Origin: Linnemannia schmuckeri
Taxonomy: Eukaryota; Mortierellomycota; Mortierellomycetes; Mortierellales; Mortierellaceae
Reading direction: 5' to 3'
DNA: 64,000 nt
Assembly: GCA_029449235.1 (NCBI GenBank)
Contig: JANATG010000001.1
Coordinates: forward strand, 1,550,001-1,614,000
In this document: positions 12,186 through 24,132 of the stretch, piece by piece
Layout of the letters: every line of letters starts with the position of its first letter
Position numbering within the stretch: the first letter of the stretch is position 1
Program-made: the position numbers and the translations under genes
Notes under the pieces: generated by a model
Told to the model about the DNA's origin: nothing
What the model saw: the letters and a program-made list of their open reading frames with translations, nothing else
Databases searched by the model: none

Positions 12186-14280
12186 CTACCATGAAGCAAA
12201 GAGACTGCCACGAGGAATCTTCTTTTTGAGAACGGCAACACCCTCACGCCGCACAAGCTCACGGATATGATCCTGTCGCTGCATGAATGCCACAATTGCG
12301 TCGTTGATCTGCTCATACTCGAGCAGGACACCGTCGTGGCCTTCATCTGATTGTACAACAAAGTGTTCGCCGTTGGGGAGGAGGTCGCTCAAGGCCTTGA
12401 TCTCATTCGCAGTGTACAACACGTCTGAATCGATTCCTATTGTAAAGAGTGGGTGTGCGTGATTACTTGCCATGCTTTTCTTTCCACTTTTGCTTAAAAA
12501 AAGTAATTGTCATCTCATTGTTTGGAGACGCAATTTTTTTTTCCCCTTCGTGCTTCTTACCGATGACAAGAACAGGTTGCTTGATGGAGCGGACGACATC
12601 CTCATAGGGGCCACGGTTGTAAGAAACATCGTGGGCATCCATCTTGCGGCTCAGTGCGATGTAACAGTTGGCGTCAAAGCGTTCATTGAATTTCGCGGCT
12701 TGGTAGCGGAGGTAGCTGTGTGCCGAGTAGACCTGTGGCTGAAAGCTGGTGTTGGTTGCTGATGCTGCGAAGTTGTTGTTGTCGTTGGTCGCGGAGCCAG
12801 ACAACGGTTTGGGGCTGCTGCCAGGGGTGAGGAGACCGATTGTAGATGGTTGGACAGAAGCAGGATTTTGGTGGCGATGGCCTTCGTTGTGGTTACGGCG
12901 ATGGATTTCTGACGCGGCGGGGGCGGTAGTAATAGACGACTGGTCGGAAGGAGCCAATGGTGACGGCGGTGGCATGATGCCTCGACCAAAGCGCCGTTCG
13001 TATGAGTTTCTTGTTCGATAGGTCAGCATGGCAGTCATCCTTGCGGCGGTCATGCCCTGAAGTGGCGGCTAATGTTTGTTATACAGAATCAAGTCATCAA
13101 AAGTAAGGCCATGGTCAAAAAATATCAACACCAATATTTGAAAAGGCCATTGGAGCGTGAGATAAAATCTCCTTTCAAACATGTGTGAGAACTAACGGCG
13201 TCAAGAGGATAGTAGCCGTCAAGGTACTTGGGATCAGCAAAAATGGCCTGCCGCTGAGCCTCGGTCCAGCTCATGGACCAGGCAGAACTCTTGGCGGGCG
13301 CCGAGATAGGTACGATGGATTTGACAAAGGTTGAGGACCCCTGTGCGCCGGGGAAAAATGTCCATTCGAACGCATGCATTCCTGCCATGGAGGCACCGAT
13401 GCAAATCGCGACGGATTTGACCCCAAGCTCGTCAAGCACCATCCTGTGCAATCTGTTATGAGTTTTGGAGGCAGTAGAAGACTTTGTAAGTAACTGAGGC
13501 GTTGATTATAACAGACCAGCACAATAAAAGGTTGATAGTTTGCATAGAAAAGGGATGAAGGAAAGACTGACCTGCAATCGTCGCGAATGGTGGGCAAGGG
13601 GAATTCGGGTCCGTAACGGGCGCCAGTGTCAGGGTTTGTGGTCAAAGGCGAGGCAGATCCGTAAGGCGAGCCCATGCAGTTGAGACAGATGATAAAGAAC
13701 TTTGTCTCGTCGATCACCTTGCCCTTGCCCTCCAAAGTGCAAGCACCCATCAAGTTTATCCACCTTTGAAGTAAAGAGAGGATGTAGGTCAAAATTGAAT
13801 GGCACAACGCGTCAAAAACTCATACAGATGAAGATGACCATCGTCCCCCAGTATTCAAGCACCAGAAGGCATAAAAGAAGAGAAGGGCGGAACTGGAGAA
13901 AGTAAATACAAAAATATCGACTCCTTACCAGTCTTCGACATCAACGCTTCGAGAGAGGGGATGACAGATCAGCATACAGTTGTCACCGGCCTCATTGAGG
14001 ACACCCCAGGTCTTGTAGGCCACGGGTACATCGCAGATGGTATGGCCGGATTCAAAGGTGAACTCTGGGACGATGGCGATGGTCTGGCCTGGTGCGAGAC
14101 TTGCGAATGGGTTCTCGGGCTGGGTTGTTCTGCGTTCTGTAGTCAGGATGGGCAGGAGGCAATGATAAGGAGAGTATATGTGAGTATTTTTAATATGGAA
14201 CGCATGAACAAAATAGAAGAAAAATGATCTGATTTGCGTTACTGTTTTTTTTGTTCGCCTGTCTTGTTACCGAATGGCAT
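12186..14280 (-). CDS. MET2: Homoserine O-acetyltransferase
   Basis: Transfers acetyl from acetyl-CoA to homoserine, giving O-acetylhomoserine, the acceptor for sulfide in methionine synthesis. Six exons: 14280-14271 (only 10 nt: ATG plus two codons and one base), 14136-13929, 13763-13572, 13452-13197, 13068-12561, 12436-12186; 474 residues. Alpha/beta-hydrolase landmarks: CLNCMGSPYGSASP, nucleophile Ser158 in CIGASMAGMHAFEW (the usual GGSMGGM elbow is altered to GASMAGM), acid Asp396 in IDSDVLY, His425 in DEGHDGVLLEY. A low-complexity insert of about 90 residues, rich in Pro, Ser, Thr and Asn, separates NSYERRFGR from YSAHSYLRYQ; fungal Met2 proteins commonly carry such inserts. The short first exon is supported by exact phase (G|AA) and a GTAAC donor. 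The family call is very secure. Confidence 0.94.
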
Positions 14281-15224
14281 GATTGTTAAAAAAAGTGGTG
14301 GTTATCGTGGGAATGTCAAGAGATGAGGATGGAAAGTGGAAAGTGAATTGGGGTTGCTAAAGTGGGAGAAGAAAGAAAAGAAGAAGGAAGCCGAACTGAG
14401 TCTCAATGTCCAAAAGAATAAAATGGGGTTGATGAAAAGATGACAAGTCTGCGCAAAAGTCAGGGCTATTTATCGTTCCTGAGAATGAGCAATTAGAGGA
14501 CAAAAGGAAGAAAGAAGAACCATACATGTTGGCGCGTCCGTGTGATGCTGGGGCATGTTTTGCTTGTTTGACGTGATTATGATGAAAATGACCCTAAACG
14601 ATAGGTTTAACTTGACCCAAGGGCAGGGATTGAGGGCTATCAGCCGTGTCCCACCCGATCTATGAGCAAGATGAGTCGATTTGTTGTGGCAATTTTCCCG
14701 AATGGGCAAAGTCCAGGAGAGCAGTTATTACCCGAACGAAACGATGCGTGTACTTCTTTTCCTCTGCCTGTTACATTGAGGACATTAAAAAAGAACAGGG
14801 TATGTATATATGAGTAAGGCTGTTCGACTATCGTGGATAATCGAACATAGATAAACGGTTTTCTTCCACGCGTTGTGAAAGGTCTATGGGTAGGCACGGT
14901 CAAAACCAGGTCGTAAAACTAGAGGAGGCAACTGCAAGCAACGTGTCACTCTGCAGAAATGCCAGGCACAGACAGTCGCAGTCACATTTTAGCGTCCATT
15001 GCATCTATTCTCATTCCATCCTCTCAGGACCATCGCCGCTGCCATATAACTCAACACAGGGCTCAGGAGCAGGAAACATCACGCACATTGCTCCTCTTCA
15101 CAAGCGATTCCTTGCGCTCTCACATTCAATCCACAGCAAACACAAAAAGCACGCACCAACCCTCCATCCTCCGTCGCTTACCGCAGGCCACTAGAGTGGC
15201 AAGAAAGAACAAAGCTTCTGCGCC
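14281..15224. other. Divergent promoter region MET2 / E3 ligase
   Basis: About 0.94 kb between two divergent starts. No gene and no recognisable repeat. The MET2 side is purine-rich on the plus strand (C/T-rich leader on the coding strand). Confidence 0.5.
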
Positions 15225-18200
15225 ATGAGAGCAGGCATTATACTACTACTCTTTGTTCTCTGGATTCTCAGCGGCGATGAAGCTCCTCAAACAGCCTATC
15301 TTCAGAAGGCACTTTCAAATCTTCAGGAGGAGGCTAATTTCTGCGCCAACAGGACCTTTGGAACTAACTTGACTTATGTAAGAACTTCGTCCGCACCCTA
15401 TGGTCCTATATGTCGTCGGGAGGCAAAATAGACGTATATATGAAGCATCCATATATGCAGCGCCTGTATCGTTGCCTGCTAACGAATGACTTTTTCATTG
15501 ACACAACATTTTAGCCTGTGTCGGAGGTTGTTATAGCGGAGCTGACAAAGCTCTTTCACCCAGAGAACAGGAATCCTCGGGCGCATTACTATAGCAATGT
15601 GACGGGATCGTTCAAAGGAGACTGGGTCTTTGACGAAGATATTGCCGGCAGGATCAACCAGGAACAGCCACTTCCATCGAAACCAAAGAACGAGACCCTG
15701 ACCGATGGCATCAAGGATGGCAACACTACTGATAAGGTTGAGAGTCCTGGAGACAAACATAAATCAGCGGATGATACGATGTTAGTTGATGGCGCCACAG
15801 AAGGTGGCACCAACAGTACAATAGGAGAGCGGGGGCAGGAGGAGGAGGAAAAGGTGGTCGATACAATCGAGGACAAAAAGCCTAAATACCAGGAAGATGT
15901 CGATACTTTTCGGGGCCCATTTCAGTTCAACAAGTCCGGGACGTTTGTCTTCAATGTCAAGGAGACCAAGGCCACGGAGTATGTAAACTTTGTCAAGGGG
16001 AGCTGGAGACTAAAGCACGATGACAACGAAGACTATGGTATCTCTTTGACGGTTCAGGGAGTTCATTTCGTCCATAATGGATCGTTTTACATGTGGGGCA
16101 TACCCGAAGAGTAAGTTTATTACCATTCTAATTTAGCAACGAGATGTTCAAAATAATTAGCGTTGACAATATATACTAACAGTATGAACTTTTCTATTCG
16201 TATAGGAGCCGAATGCCACTTTGGCATATTCTGGACTTGATGCCCAATAATGCATCTTTCTCAATGGCAGCGGCAGCACTCAAGGAGCGATATCAGAAGC
16301 GGATCAAAACTGTCCAGGACATTATGGACGGCAAGGAGCGTCTGGAGTCTCCAGGTAGAGAACTTTTTGAGTCACAGGAAAAGCTGTGATTTGACAGTTT
16401 TCAGGGACATTCAGTAACCGCTTTCTTTTTTATCTGGTCATCATCTCGTGACTTGTAGAGACGGTACTTTCAGAGTCTTCAAGTTGTCATTACCAGATGT
16501 ACATGCAGCTTGGTGCTATTAGTCCAAGTGTCCGACCCAACGCCTTGAAAGATCTGGAACGAGGTATGCTGTTGATTTATAGCTTCGGACCTCTCTTTTA
16601 AGCAATCTCTCAAAGTAACCTGTAACTGACTTGGTTTCTTCCTTTTATTTGACATAAAAGAATGGGCGGCACCGCAAGGAATATCGGTCATCAAGGCGCC
16701 ACACCTGAACTCGACCCTCTTCATGTACTCGCCCAATTGCCGCTTGACAATCAGCGTTAAAAAATCAGAAGGAATGAAGCGCGAGAAGTTTTACTCCAAG
16801 GCCGTCTACTATGCCGGCATGGCTGGCACAGTCGCGTTCATTCAAGTCTTCCTTCTTGTTCGCCAAATGGAGTACACTCCTACCCCATCAGTAAGTCCTC
16901 TGCCATCAAGGTACGTATTTACGGCATCGAGAGGAAATGGCGCGTTGTTTAACCAAAGCCATTTTTTTCTGTTATGTAGAGTGTTTCCAAAGTTTCGTAC
17001 TGGACGATTGCGATTCAGGTCTTTATCGATTCATATCTTTGCATGCTCCATTTGACAACGGGCATCCTTGTCGGTAAGAGATCGTCTAACTCCTCATGGT
17101 TATATTGTTCAGTACTTGGCTGGAGTATCTCACCCTCGTCAACCCCTTCTGTCTCTTCGACTTAGACTTTTTGTTCATACCATTTGTGGCAGCATCATTT
17201 TTTTCGTTTGTTTTGGTGGCAATCTTCGGGATGCGATATATGCTTGTTATCTGGCGGATACAACGGCCAGAACGACGGGGGAGACGCAACCGTGCAGCCG
17301 CACAGGCAGCAGCGGCGCAGGCAGCTCAAGCTCAAGCAACACCCACTAACGCGACGACAACAGACGACGCAGGTGCTGCAATAACGACTGCGAGGCCTAC
17401 CGACACTATGCCTGGTGGTCTTCCTCTCCCTGTCACAGCACCTCGATCAGCTCCACCACCTGAGGATGATAGTCCGCGATCAGACATGCAGGCACTTTAT
17501 GGACGCTTCTGTAAGTATTGTAGGATCTCAAAAGCGATGAACTTTGAAAGAACGCAAACTCTAACCACACCTTTACTCCTTCCATTTTGCAATTATAGAC
17601 TGGATGCTCATAATCAGTCTGATTACTCTATACAAGATCGCGATTAGTTCAACCAGGGTACAGAATTTAATGATTTCGGTCTGCGCCGTGGCGCTATATT
17701 CGTTCTGGATTCCTCAGATCATCCGCAATGTAATCCGGGGATCCAAGAAGGGCCTCAGTCTATGGTTTATCTTGGGCATGAGTGCCACGCGGTTGACAAT
17801 CCCTGTTTACTTTTATGGATGCCCGGATAATCTGATGGGTCATGAGCCAACACTCTGGATTTGGGGTTTGGTCGCTTGGGTGGCCCTTCAAGTGGGAGTC
17901 TTGTTGCTTCAGGATTGGCTCGGCCCGCGTTTTTTTGTTCCCAAGAAGGTAGCACTACTCGTCCTGGCATGTTGTTTCTTGTTGATCAACTTTATAAGCG
18001 TACACACCAAGTTTTGTTCTAACTTTTTTTTTGTAATGATAGTATTTGCCGCCAATTTACGACTATCACCCCATTCTACCGGCGGCGGACGAAGAGTCTG
18101 GAGCTGGACGCACGGGACCGGGAGGTCATCAGCACGGACCTCAGCAAGACTGTGCTATCTGTATGCTTCCTATCGATACTGCTTCGGGGGCAGCGAGACT

Positions 18201-18451
18201 GTCCAGTGTTGTAGGCAGTCTTGGTCGACTGAACTATATGCTTACACCATGTGGGCACCTCTTCCATTCAGATTGTTTAGAACGAGTAAGGTTTTTTATA
18301 CTTTTTTGTCTGTCTTGTGATGCATGTTGTACATAAGAATATGTCTAATCGTTTGCTTCTTTTTCCCTTCTTTATTCCTTTACAACTTTTGTAGTGGATG
18401 CGGATCAAATTAGAGTGTCCGAACTGCAGAGCATTTTTACCAAGCACATAG
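15225..18451 (+). CDS. DSC1: Tul1/Dsc1-type transmembrane RING E3 ubiquitin ligase
   Basis: Golgi/endosome membrane ubiquitin ligase of the Dsc complex. In fungi this works in membrane protein quality control and, in some, SREBP cleavage. Ten exons: 15225-15377, 15515-16110, 16206-16354, 16459-16563, 16661-16890, 16980-17073, 17166-17510, 17599-17948, 18043-18285, 18395-18451; 773 residues. A signal peptide (IILLLFVLWILS) leads into a large luminal domain with N-glycosylation sites (NRTF, NLTY, NVTG) and an acidic low-complexity insert (~100-195). Then come about seven membrane segments, from YYAGMAGTVAFIQVFLLV through ASFFSFVLVAIFG and WFILGM. The C-terminal RING starts at Cys711/Cys714 (CAIC), continues CGHLFHSDC and ends with Cys763/Cys766 (CPNC). 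The tail is 7 residues after the last Cys. A linker rich in Ala, Gln and Thr (~450-510) sits between membrane segments. Confidence 0.9.
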
Positions 18452-18596
18452 AGAGAATGTATTATAAAATTTCAAAATTACTATTTATTCATTGTGGTAT
18501 GTTCTTGTTGTTTCCTTCTCTTTACTCTTTCGAAAGCGTCTATGATTGGTTGCGTTAGTTTACTTTCGAAAACGGTCCCCGAATGTTGCTATGCGG

Positions 18597-20561
18597 TTAC
18601 TCGTGCTGGTGTCCCTTGAGCTTCCGTGAGATCTTCAGACAAGTGCGTCGATCCGAACCAGCGGCATAGATATCTGTGAGAAGCAGCCTTGTAGGGTCCT
18701 TTTGATCCATCAGCGCAGTATCGAGCGCTGCATGGAAGTGCCGATCGTTCGAGCCCGAGTGGATCAGTCCGCTGTCAAGACTGGTGTCGACCATCATGAC
18801 ATTATGGTTGGGGACAAAGAGTTCGTCGTGACCTCCATAGCGGTAGCTCTTTTGGAACAATTTTTGGATCTGGCGTTGATCGGCGGCGTACTGTTTTGGA
18901 TTCTCGAGAACGGTGGCTCCCGGGGCCGGGTATAGAGTCGCGCCTTGGTTGCAGGCGATGCCATCGCCCTTGGAGCGGGACAGGTCCAATAGTCCAGCCT
19001 GGGGCATCCTGGCGACGTTGGTGTACTGTTTGTTAAGAGCCATCCAGGCGAGTCGTAAAAGATCGTTGCCCTGAGTTCCGATGAGGTGCTCGTATCGGTG
19101 AGACTCAACACCCGTCAGCCAGTGCCAGGCGAGGAAGAGACCCTTCCAGGAATCCTTGTGCCGAAGGGCGAAAGCACTCCAGGACTGCTCGTACATGGAT
19201 GGGTTACAGTCGGCCTGGGCGATCGACCAGATCGGGCTGTCATAGGCGGGGAAAGAAGAAGGGTGCTGCCAGAAGATGGCTCCAGAGCGCAGGTAGTCTT
19301 CCCGCTGAAAGATGATCCGAGGGGATTGCATGGGTAAAGTCGAGGGTGAGAGGTAGAAGATGTCCTCGAATCCAGAGTTGATCAACGCGGCGAGGGTCAT
19401 GGCCTTTTGTAAGCGACCCAGATCCTGTCCAATCTTTGCCTTAAACTCTTGGATCTCGGACGGAGGGATTGCCTGGTGGAGTGATCCAAGAACACCATTG
19501 GCGTCACTGTCGGAGGTCTGAACAACAGCATCCATGGCGGTCGAGCCGACTTGGTCGAGTGTGCGGATGATAGCCCCCCAGGAGGCAATTGTTTCCTGAG
19601 TCTCTTCCGTGATATCCGCCACGCGTTCGAACCAGACCTCGATGGGTATAGACGAAAGACTCCGGATCAACTTGATCTGGACCAATGTGTTGGCGACAGT
19701 GTCCTTGTCGTCTGCGTCAGGGAAGGCTCCCAGAACGACACCTTGACCGATCCATGCGTAGCTGTAGTCCTTCCAGTTGGGGAGCGTCCTCTTGAACTCT
19801 CTCTTCCACGTCAACGACATGCTCCAGGCGTCCTCCTTGGTGATGAGATTCCATTCCTGAGCGCGAGCCCGCTCCCGCTCGAATCGGATATCCTCGGGTA
19901 AAGACTCTTTGTGTTGTGAATCGTCGAATGCCTTTTTGCAGGTCGATCGACCAAAGTCCCGGATCATGAAGATAGAGCGAGAATCCATCTTTGTTCCGTC
20001 GGGGTTGAGGTACTCTGTTGGCACTGCTGGTACTCCTGCTTGTTGGTGCTTTTGTGAAGACGCGCCACCTGAGGTAGAAGAGGAGTGTTCCAAGACAGTG
20101 GAAGAGAGGGTGATGTTCCAGGTCGACATGAAGTAAATCAAAACGACGATACCACCAGCACAGAGGAGAACAAACGTATTGCGCTTCCTACGACCACCGT
20201 GTCCATGGACAAGTGAGGGGCAAACGCGGGCGACTCGAGCCTTGAGGGTCTGATTCCGGTGTTGAGACTGCGGAGGGTTCAAAAGGTGAAGGTTGCTAAG
20301 TCGTTTACTTGGGTTGGTATGCTTGTTGCTGCTGTTACTGCTGTTGGTGCTTCCGTTGGCGGTGCTATTGTTACTGTTGCTAGAAGCTGCTGCTGCTGCA
20401 GCTGCAGCCTGAGCCGATTTGATGGCTGCTGTGTGGGCGGAGGGGAGACCACCGGTCCCGGCCATGATGTGGCCATATGAACTCTGGCGCCTTGGGTTGG
20501 GACCTGAAGAAGTGAAGGAGGAGGACGTGGATATGGACCCACGCTTCTGGTTGAATGTCAT
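18597..20561 (-). CDS. GT71 (Mnn1/alpha-mannosyltransferase)-like type II membrane protein lacking DXD
   Basis: Single exon, 654 residues. A long low-complexity cytosolic tail (1-128, rich in Ser, Asn and Ala) precedes one membrane anchor at ~129-147 (FVLLCAGGIVVLIYFMSTW). This is the type II layout of Golgi glycosyltransferases. The luminal part follows the GT71 fold: IGQGVVLGAF, LIRSLSSIPIEVWF, KAMTLAALINSGFEDIFYLS, YLRSGAIFWQHPSSFPAYDS, GNDLLRLAWMALNKQY. GT71 enzymes carry an acidic LDADN-like metal motif after the 'SSFEEVLYL' strand; here the position reads YLSPSTLP, without acidic residues. The ESGQ motif is likewise replaced (EQSWSAFAL). Either the family branch uses another mechanism or this is a non-catalytic member. 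Convergent with the E3 ligase gene (145 bp between stops). Confidence 0.75.
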   Translation of the reverse strand: MTFNQKRGSISTSSSFTSSGPNPRRQSSYGHIMAGTGGLPSAHTAAIKSAQAAAAAAAASSNSNNSTANGSTNSSNSSNKHTNPSKRLSNLHLLNPPQSQHRNQTLKARVARVCPSLVHGHGGRRKRNTFVLLCAGGIVVLIYFMSTWNITLSSTVLEHSSSTSGGASSQKHQQAGVPAVPTEYLNPDGTKMDSRSIFMIRDFGRSTCKKAFDDSQHKESLPEDIRFERERARAQEWNLITKEDAWSMSLTWKREFKRTLPNWKDYSYAWIGQGVVLGAFPDADDKDTVANTLVQIKLIRSLSSIPIEVWFERVADITEETQETIASWGAIIRTLDQVGSTAMDAVVQTSDSDANGVLGSLHQAIPPSEIQEFKAKIGQDLGRLQKAMTLAALINSGFEDIFYLSPSTLPMQSPRIIFQREDYLRSGAIFWQHPSSFPAYDSPIWSIAQADCNPSMYEQSWSAFALRHKDSWKGLFLAWHWLTGVESHRYEHLIGTQGNDLLRLAWMALNKQYTNVARMPQAGLLDLSRSKGDGIACNQGATLYPAPGATVLENPKQYAADQRQIQKLFQKSYRYGGHDELFVPNHNVMMVDTSLDSGLIHSGSNDRHFHAALDTALMDQKDPTRLLLTDIYAAGSDRRTCLKISRKLKGHQHE

Positions 20562-22223
20562 TGATTCGATAAAAGTGTGGCGGTTGGAAGGTTCAGGGGT
20601 AGGGTTGTGTCAGAGTATGGTTGTTTCGTTGTTTTGGGTGGTTGGTTGATGGGGAGGGGAAAAGTTTTATCTCTTGCGGAGCGCGGAAAGAAGCAAAGAA
20701 TGCTTGGAATGGAGTGGGTGGGTGTTGGTGAAGAGGGAAGGTGGAGTTGATGAAGATGAACGGGAGAAGACAAAAAAAGGATGATGGTTGAGTTTTTTTT
20801 TTCTTGTGCCTGAGAGCACTTTTTCAGACTAGCTCTCTTAGGACTGACCAATCGCGATGAGCGAAAATAATAACGAGAAAAGGCCATCAAACTTCGGTAG
20901 AGGACTACAGGCTGGACGCTCTTGCCTGCATTCCACGGAAGTCCATATGTTTGGTACACCTCATCCTCCTGCTGCTGCTCTCTGTCTCTCTTTCTCGTTC
21001 TCTCCCTTCCACACTTTGTATGATCGATCAGTTAACTCCCAGCCAATCCATCCAACACAACCTTTACCCTTCGCCCCCTATCAATCTCTCCACCCTGCTA
21101 GCCTATCAATGGGCATGCAAAGTGGGATGCCAATGGGTTGTGGAGAAAGAATAATGACTATTGAGCCCTTTTGTAACAAGCCATTGAAGGAAGATGAATG
21201 ACGATCCACAAAAAGATACAGTACATAGCGGCTATTGCTTCAAAAGCATGCTGGTTTCTGTGTGAAACTACACCATGCCTTGTTGATGTGGACATGCTTT
21301 TGCATGTTCTCCTCAGAGTACACGGTTGGCACCGGTGGAACATTGTTGTAAGCGAGTGAGTGGGTGAGAGCATGCAGGTTGATAAGGATCGGAGAAGGGC
21401 TATTACTTTGCGACTGCCTGCACGAGACAATGTCCTTTATACGTGAGCGTTCACAAAGACACAACAAAAAACATTGACAAGGGAGATACCATTTGAGGTG
21501 CGTGGGAAATCGGCGTTGCCATATCCTCTCCTCCGCCCATCATATATGTCGAACACTTCCTTTCTTCTTTTTTTTTTTAACCCCAACTTGGAGGTATTCT
21601 GTTGGATGTAAGAATGTGTATGAATGTGTCATGATCGAAGGAGTAGGAGTAGCTCCCTGTGAATTTTCCACACATCCTCGAATGATCAGCAGGTCAAAAA
21701 TTGAATAGCTTTCCCCACACTTTTTGTAGACTTACGCATTGTTCCGAGGATGATCTCCCCCACACATCGCCCGCCTTTTTTCTTTCTTTTTCTGTGTGCC
21801 TGGAGAGTGGTCTACCTTGGACAAGGATTATGCCAGCGGTTTAGCAACACCCTTGTTTCTTATTTGCACGCGACAGAGAGTGAGCAGGAGGGACGGAGTT
21901 GAAGTGCAAGTCTGCTCCGAGGGGAGGAGTGTCAATGCAGGCATGAAAGAAAAAGAAAAGAACTAAAGAACATGTCGGTCCTCCTAAAAACGGACCGCCT
22001 CATTGCACAAACAAAAAAGATAACGAAAAAAAGCTTTTTCTCCACACCTCCCTATTTTTTTTCTTTCTTATCTCTCGTCTCTACTTACTCTTCACTCTCA
22101 CTTCCTCTTCTTCCTCTTTCTCCTCTTCCTCCTCTTCCTCCACCTCTTCACGTCTCCTCCATTTCATTTCTTTTACTCAACTATCCTCATCACTCTCAGC
22201 ATAACTTTCAAATACAATTCCGA
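20562..22223. other. Divergent spacer GT71-like / PTC7-like
   Basis: About 1.66 kb without a supported gene. Both flanks are C/T-rich on their own coding strand. In frame with the PTC7-like start there is an upstream ATG at 21972 with no stop between, in very C/T-rich sequence; I read it as leader. Confidence 0.5.
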
Positions 22224-24094
22224 ATGAGCAAGGCAAAGCACCTCCACGCCATTCTCAGGGGACAGCACCACCTCCTCCAACAACTTCCAACAGCCTCAGC
22301 CGCAGCCTCCTCCGCCTCCTCAACATCAACCACAGCTGCTTCCCTCAGGCTCCTGCCCTCGCGTCTCATCGTCGGACCAAGCCTCGACTCTGGTTCTCGC
22401 TCGATCCACACCCAGACCAACTCAACTCATTCTTCATTAGACCACAATCACCAAAAATCATGTCGCCACCAGCACCATAACTCTGCCTCGTCCCGAACTC
22501 GCCACCGGGGTCAAGCTTGCTCAGTCCCCGCCTGTCTACTGCACACCTCGACCAGAAATAGCTCCCTTCTGCCATCATCCTCCGTCAGTGCCGCCGCTGC
22601 AGCTATCGCCCCTTCGACCCCTTCGTCGTCCTCCTCGTCTAACGCCAGTGCAGACTCAATACACCATCAAGCATCAGTAACAGGAAACCAGGCAGGAGAA
22701 GGACACGCGTTTAATGAACAGACTATCGCAACTCAATGGACCTCGGAACTACCCTGGATTGACCCCCTCACACAGTCTTCTTACGATCCAGCCAGACTAC
22801 CAACCACCTCAGGAAACAGCAATAACAGCAACAGCAGCAATCAAGGAGGACTCACTCCGGCATCATTCTTTGACCAACCTTTTCAAAATACACGCCACAA
22901 TTATGTTTTTGCACATGGAGCATCTGGGTTTGCCAAGAATCCAAACAAGGGACCGACGTTGACTCCAGAGGAAGACCGCGCCTATTTCAGTGTTCAAGTC
23001 GGAGAGGATTCTTACTTTCGGAGGCATGATGCCCTCGGGGTTGCTGACGGAGTCGGTGGATGGAGCGGAACAACAGGCAAGTCTTATCTTCAGACTCTTT
23101 TTTGTTGTTGCTGGTCTGTTTTTTCACTTTCTCCGCTTCGCACTCACTCGCGCCAATGAGATGGAAAAAAGCACAACGACAAAAGAGAGGCATCATAAAG
23201 TGCAGGAGTGGCAATACGGTCGTCATTACAACTGTTTTAGAACTATTTCGACGGTATCACAGTAATCGATAAGGACATACTCCCATGTTGGGCGTAGCAT
23301 GGTCTAGGGTACAAAGAGTACACAGAGAAATACGCCAAAAATACGATCTGGGCAATAACAGAACGGGAGAAGGGAAAAAAGGAGCCCTGTCAACCGTGCA
23401 TTATGCATTGAGATAAGGAGAAGGCAGCCAAGGGAAAGGGGAAAATATATATGCGCAGGCATAGACATAGTTCTGGCGAGTCGCTTTATCACACGGAACA
23501 TCCAACTTTTTTTGCTGCGACTGCAATGACAGATGGCTAGAACATGGAAACAAGTCAACAGGGAAGGATAAAGGAAAAATATGTCGAACAAAGATAGACA
23601 ACGACAAACAGCCGCTGGACTTATCACCACAATGATTCAACGAACTACTAGTGCGTTGATGGGATGATAAAAAAAAATTCATGCACGATCCTCTTTCATT
23701 TTTCCAGCTGAGTGAATACGGAAGGGACTTGGGCGTGAGCGATTGCATAGTACGATCTCAACCCTGTGACATCCCGCAATTACATTTGGGCGTAGCGACA
23801 CAACAAATTGATGGGCGATACCTAACATAAACAATATAAACTTCTTTGATGATATGACCCAATAGGAGCAAATCCTGCACTGTATTCACGGAAGCTGATG
23901 CATTATGCGTTCGTGGAACTGGAAAAGTACGACAACATTGAGGAAGACGCATTTTACGACTACTTCAACGTGAACCCTGTTCAAATTCTTCAAAAGAGCT
24001 ATGAGCAGAGTGCAAGGGATGCCAAAAAAGAGGTATAGCAAAGAACAACATCAGTTGTGAAATTAAGATTAACCGATTTTTTTTGTTAAAATAT

Positions 24095-24132
<38 letters not shown>

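Noticed and set aside
17074..17165. Apparent frameshift in the Tul1-type E3 gene (first acceptor tried was 17111-17112)
   Set aside because: Using the later acceptor CGACTTAG at 17164-17165 gives a 92-nt intron and restores the membrane segment in frame; no break is needed.
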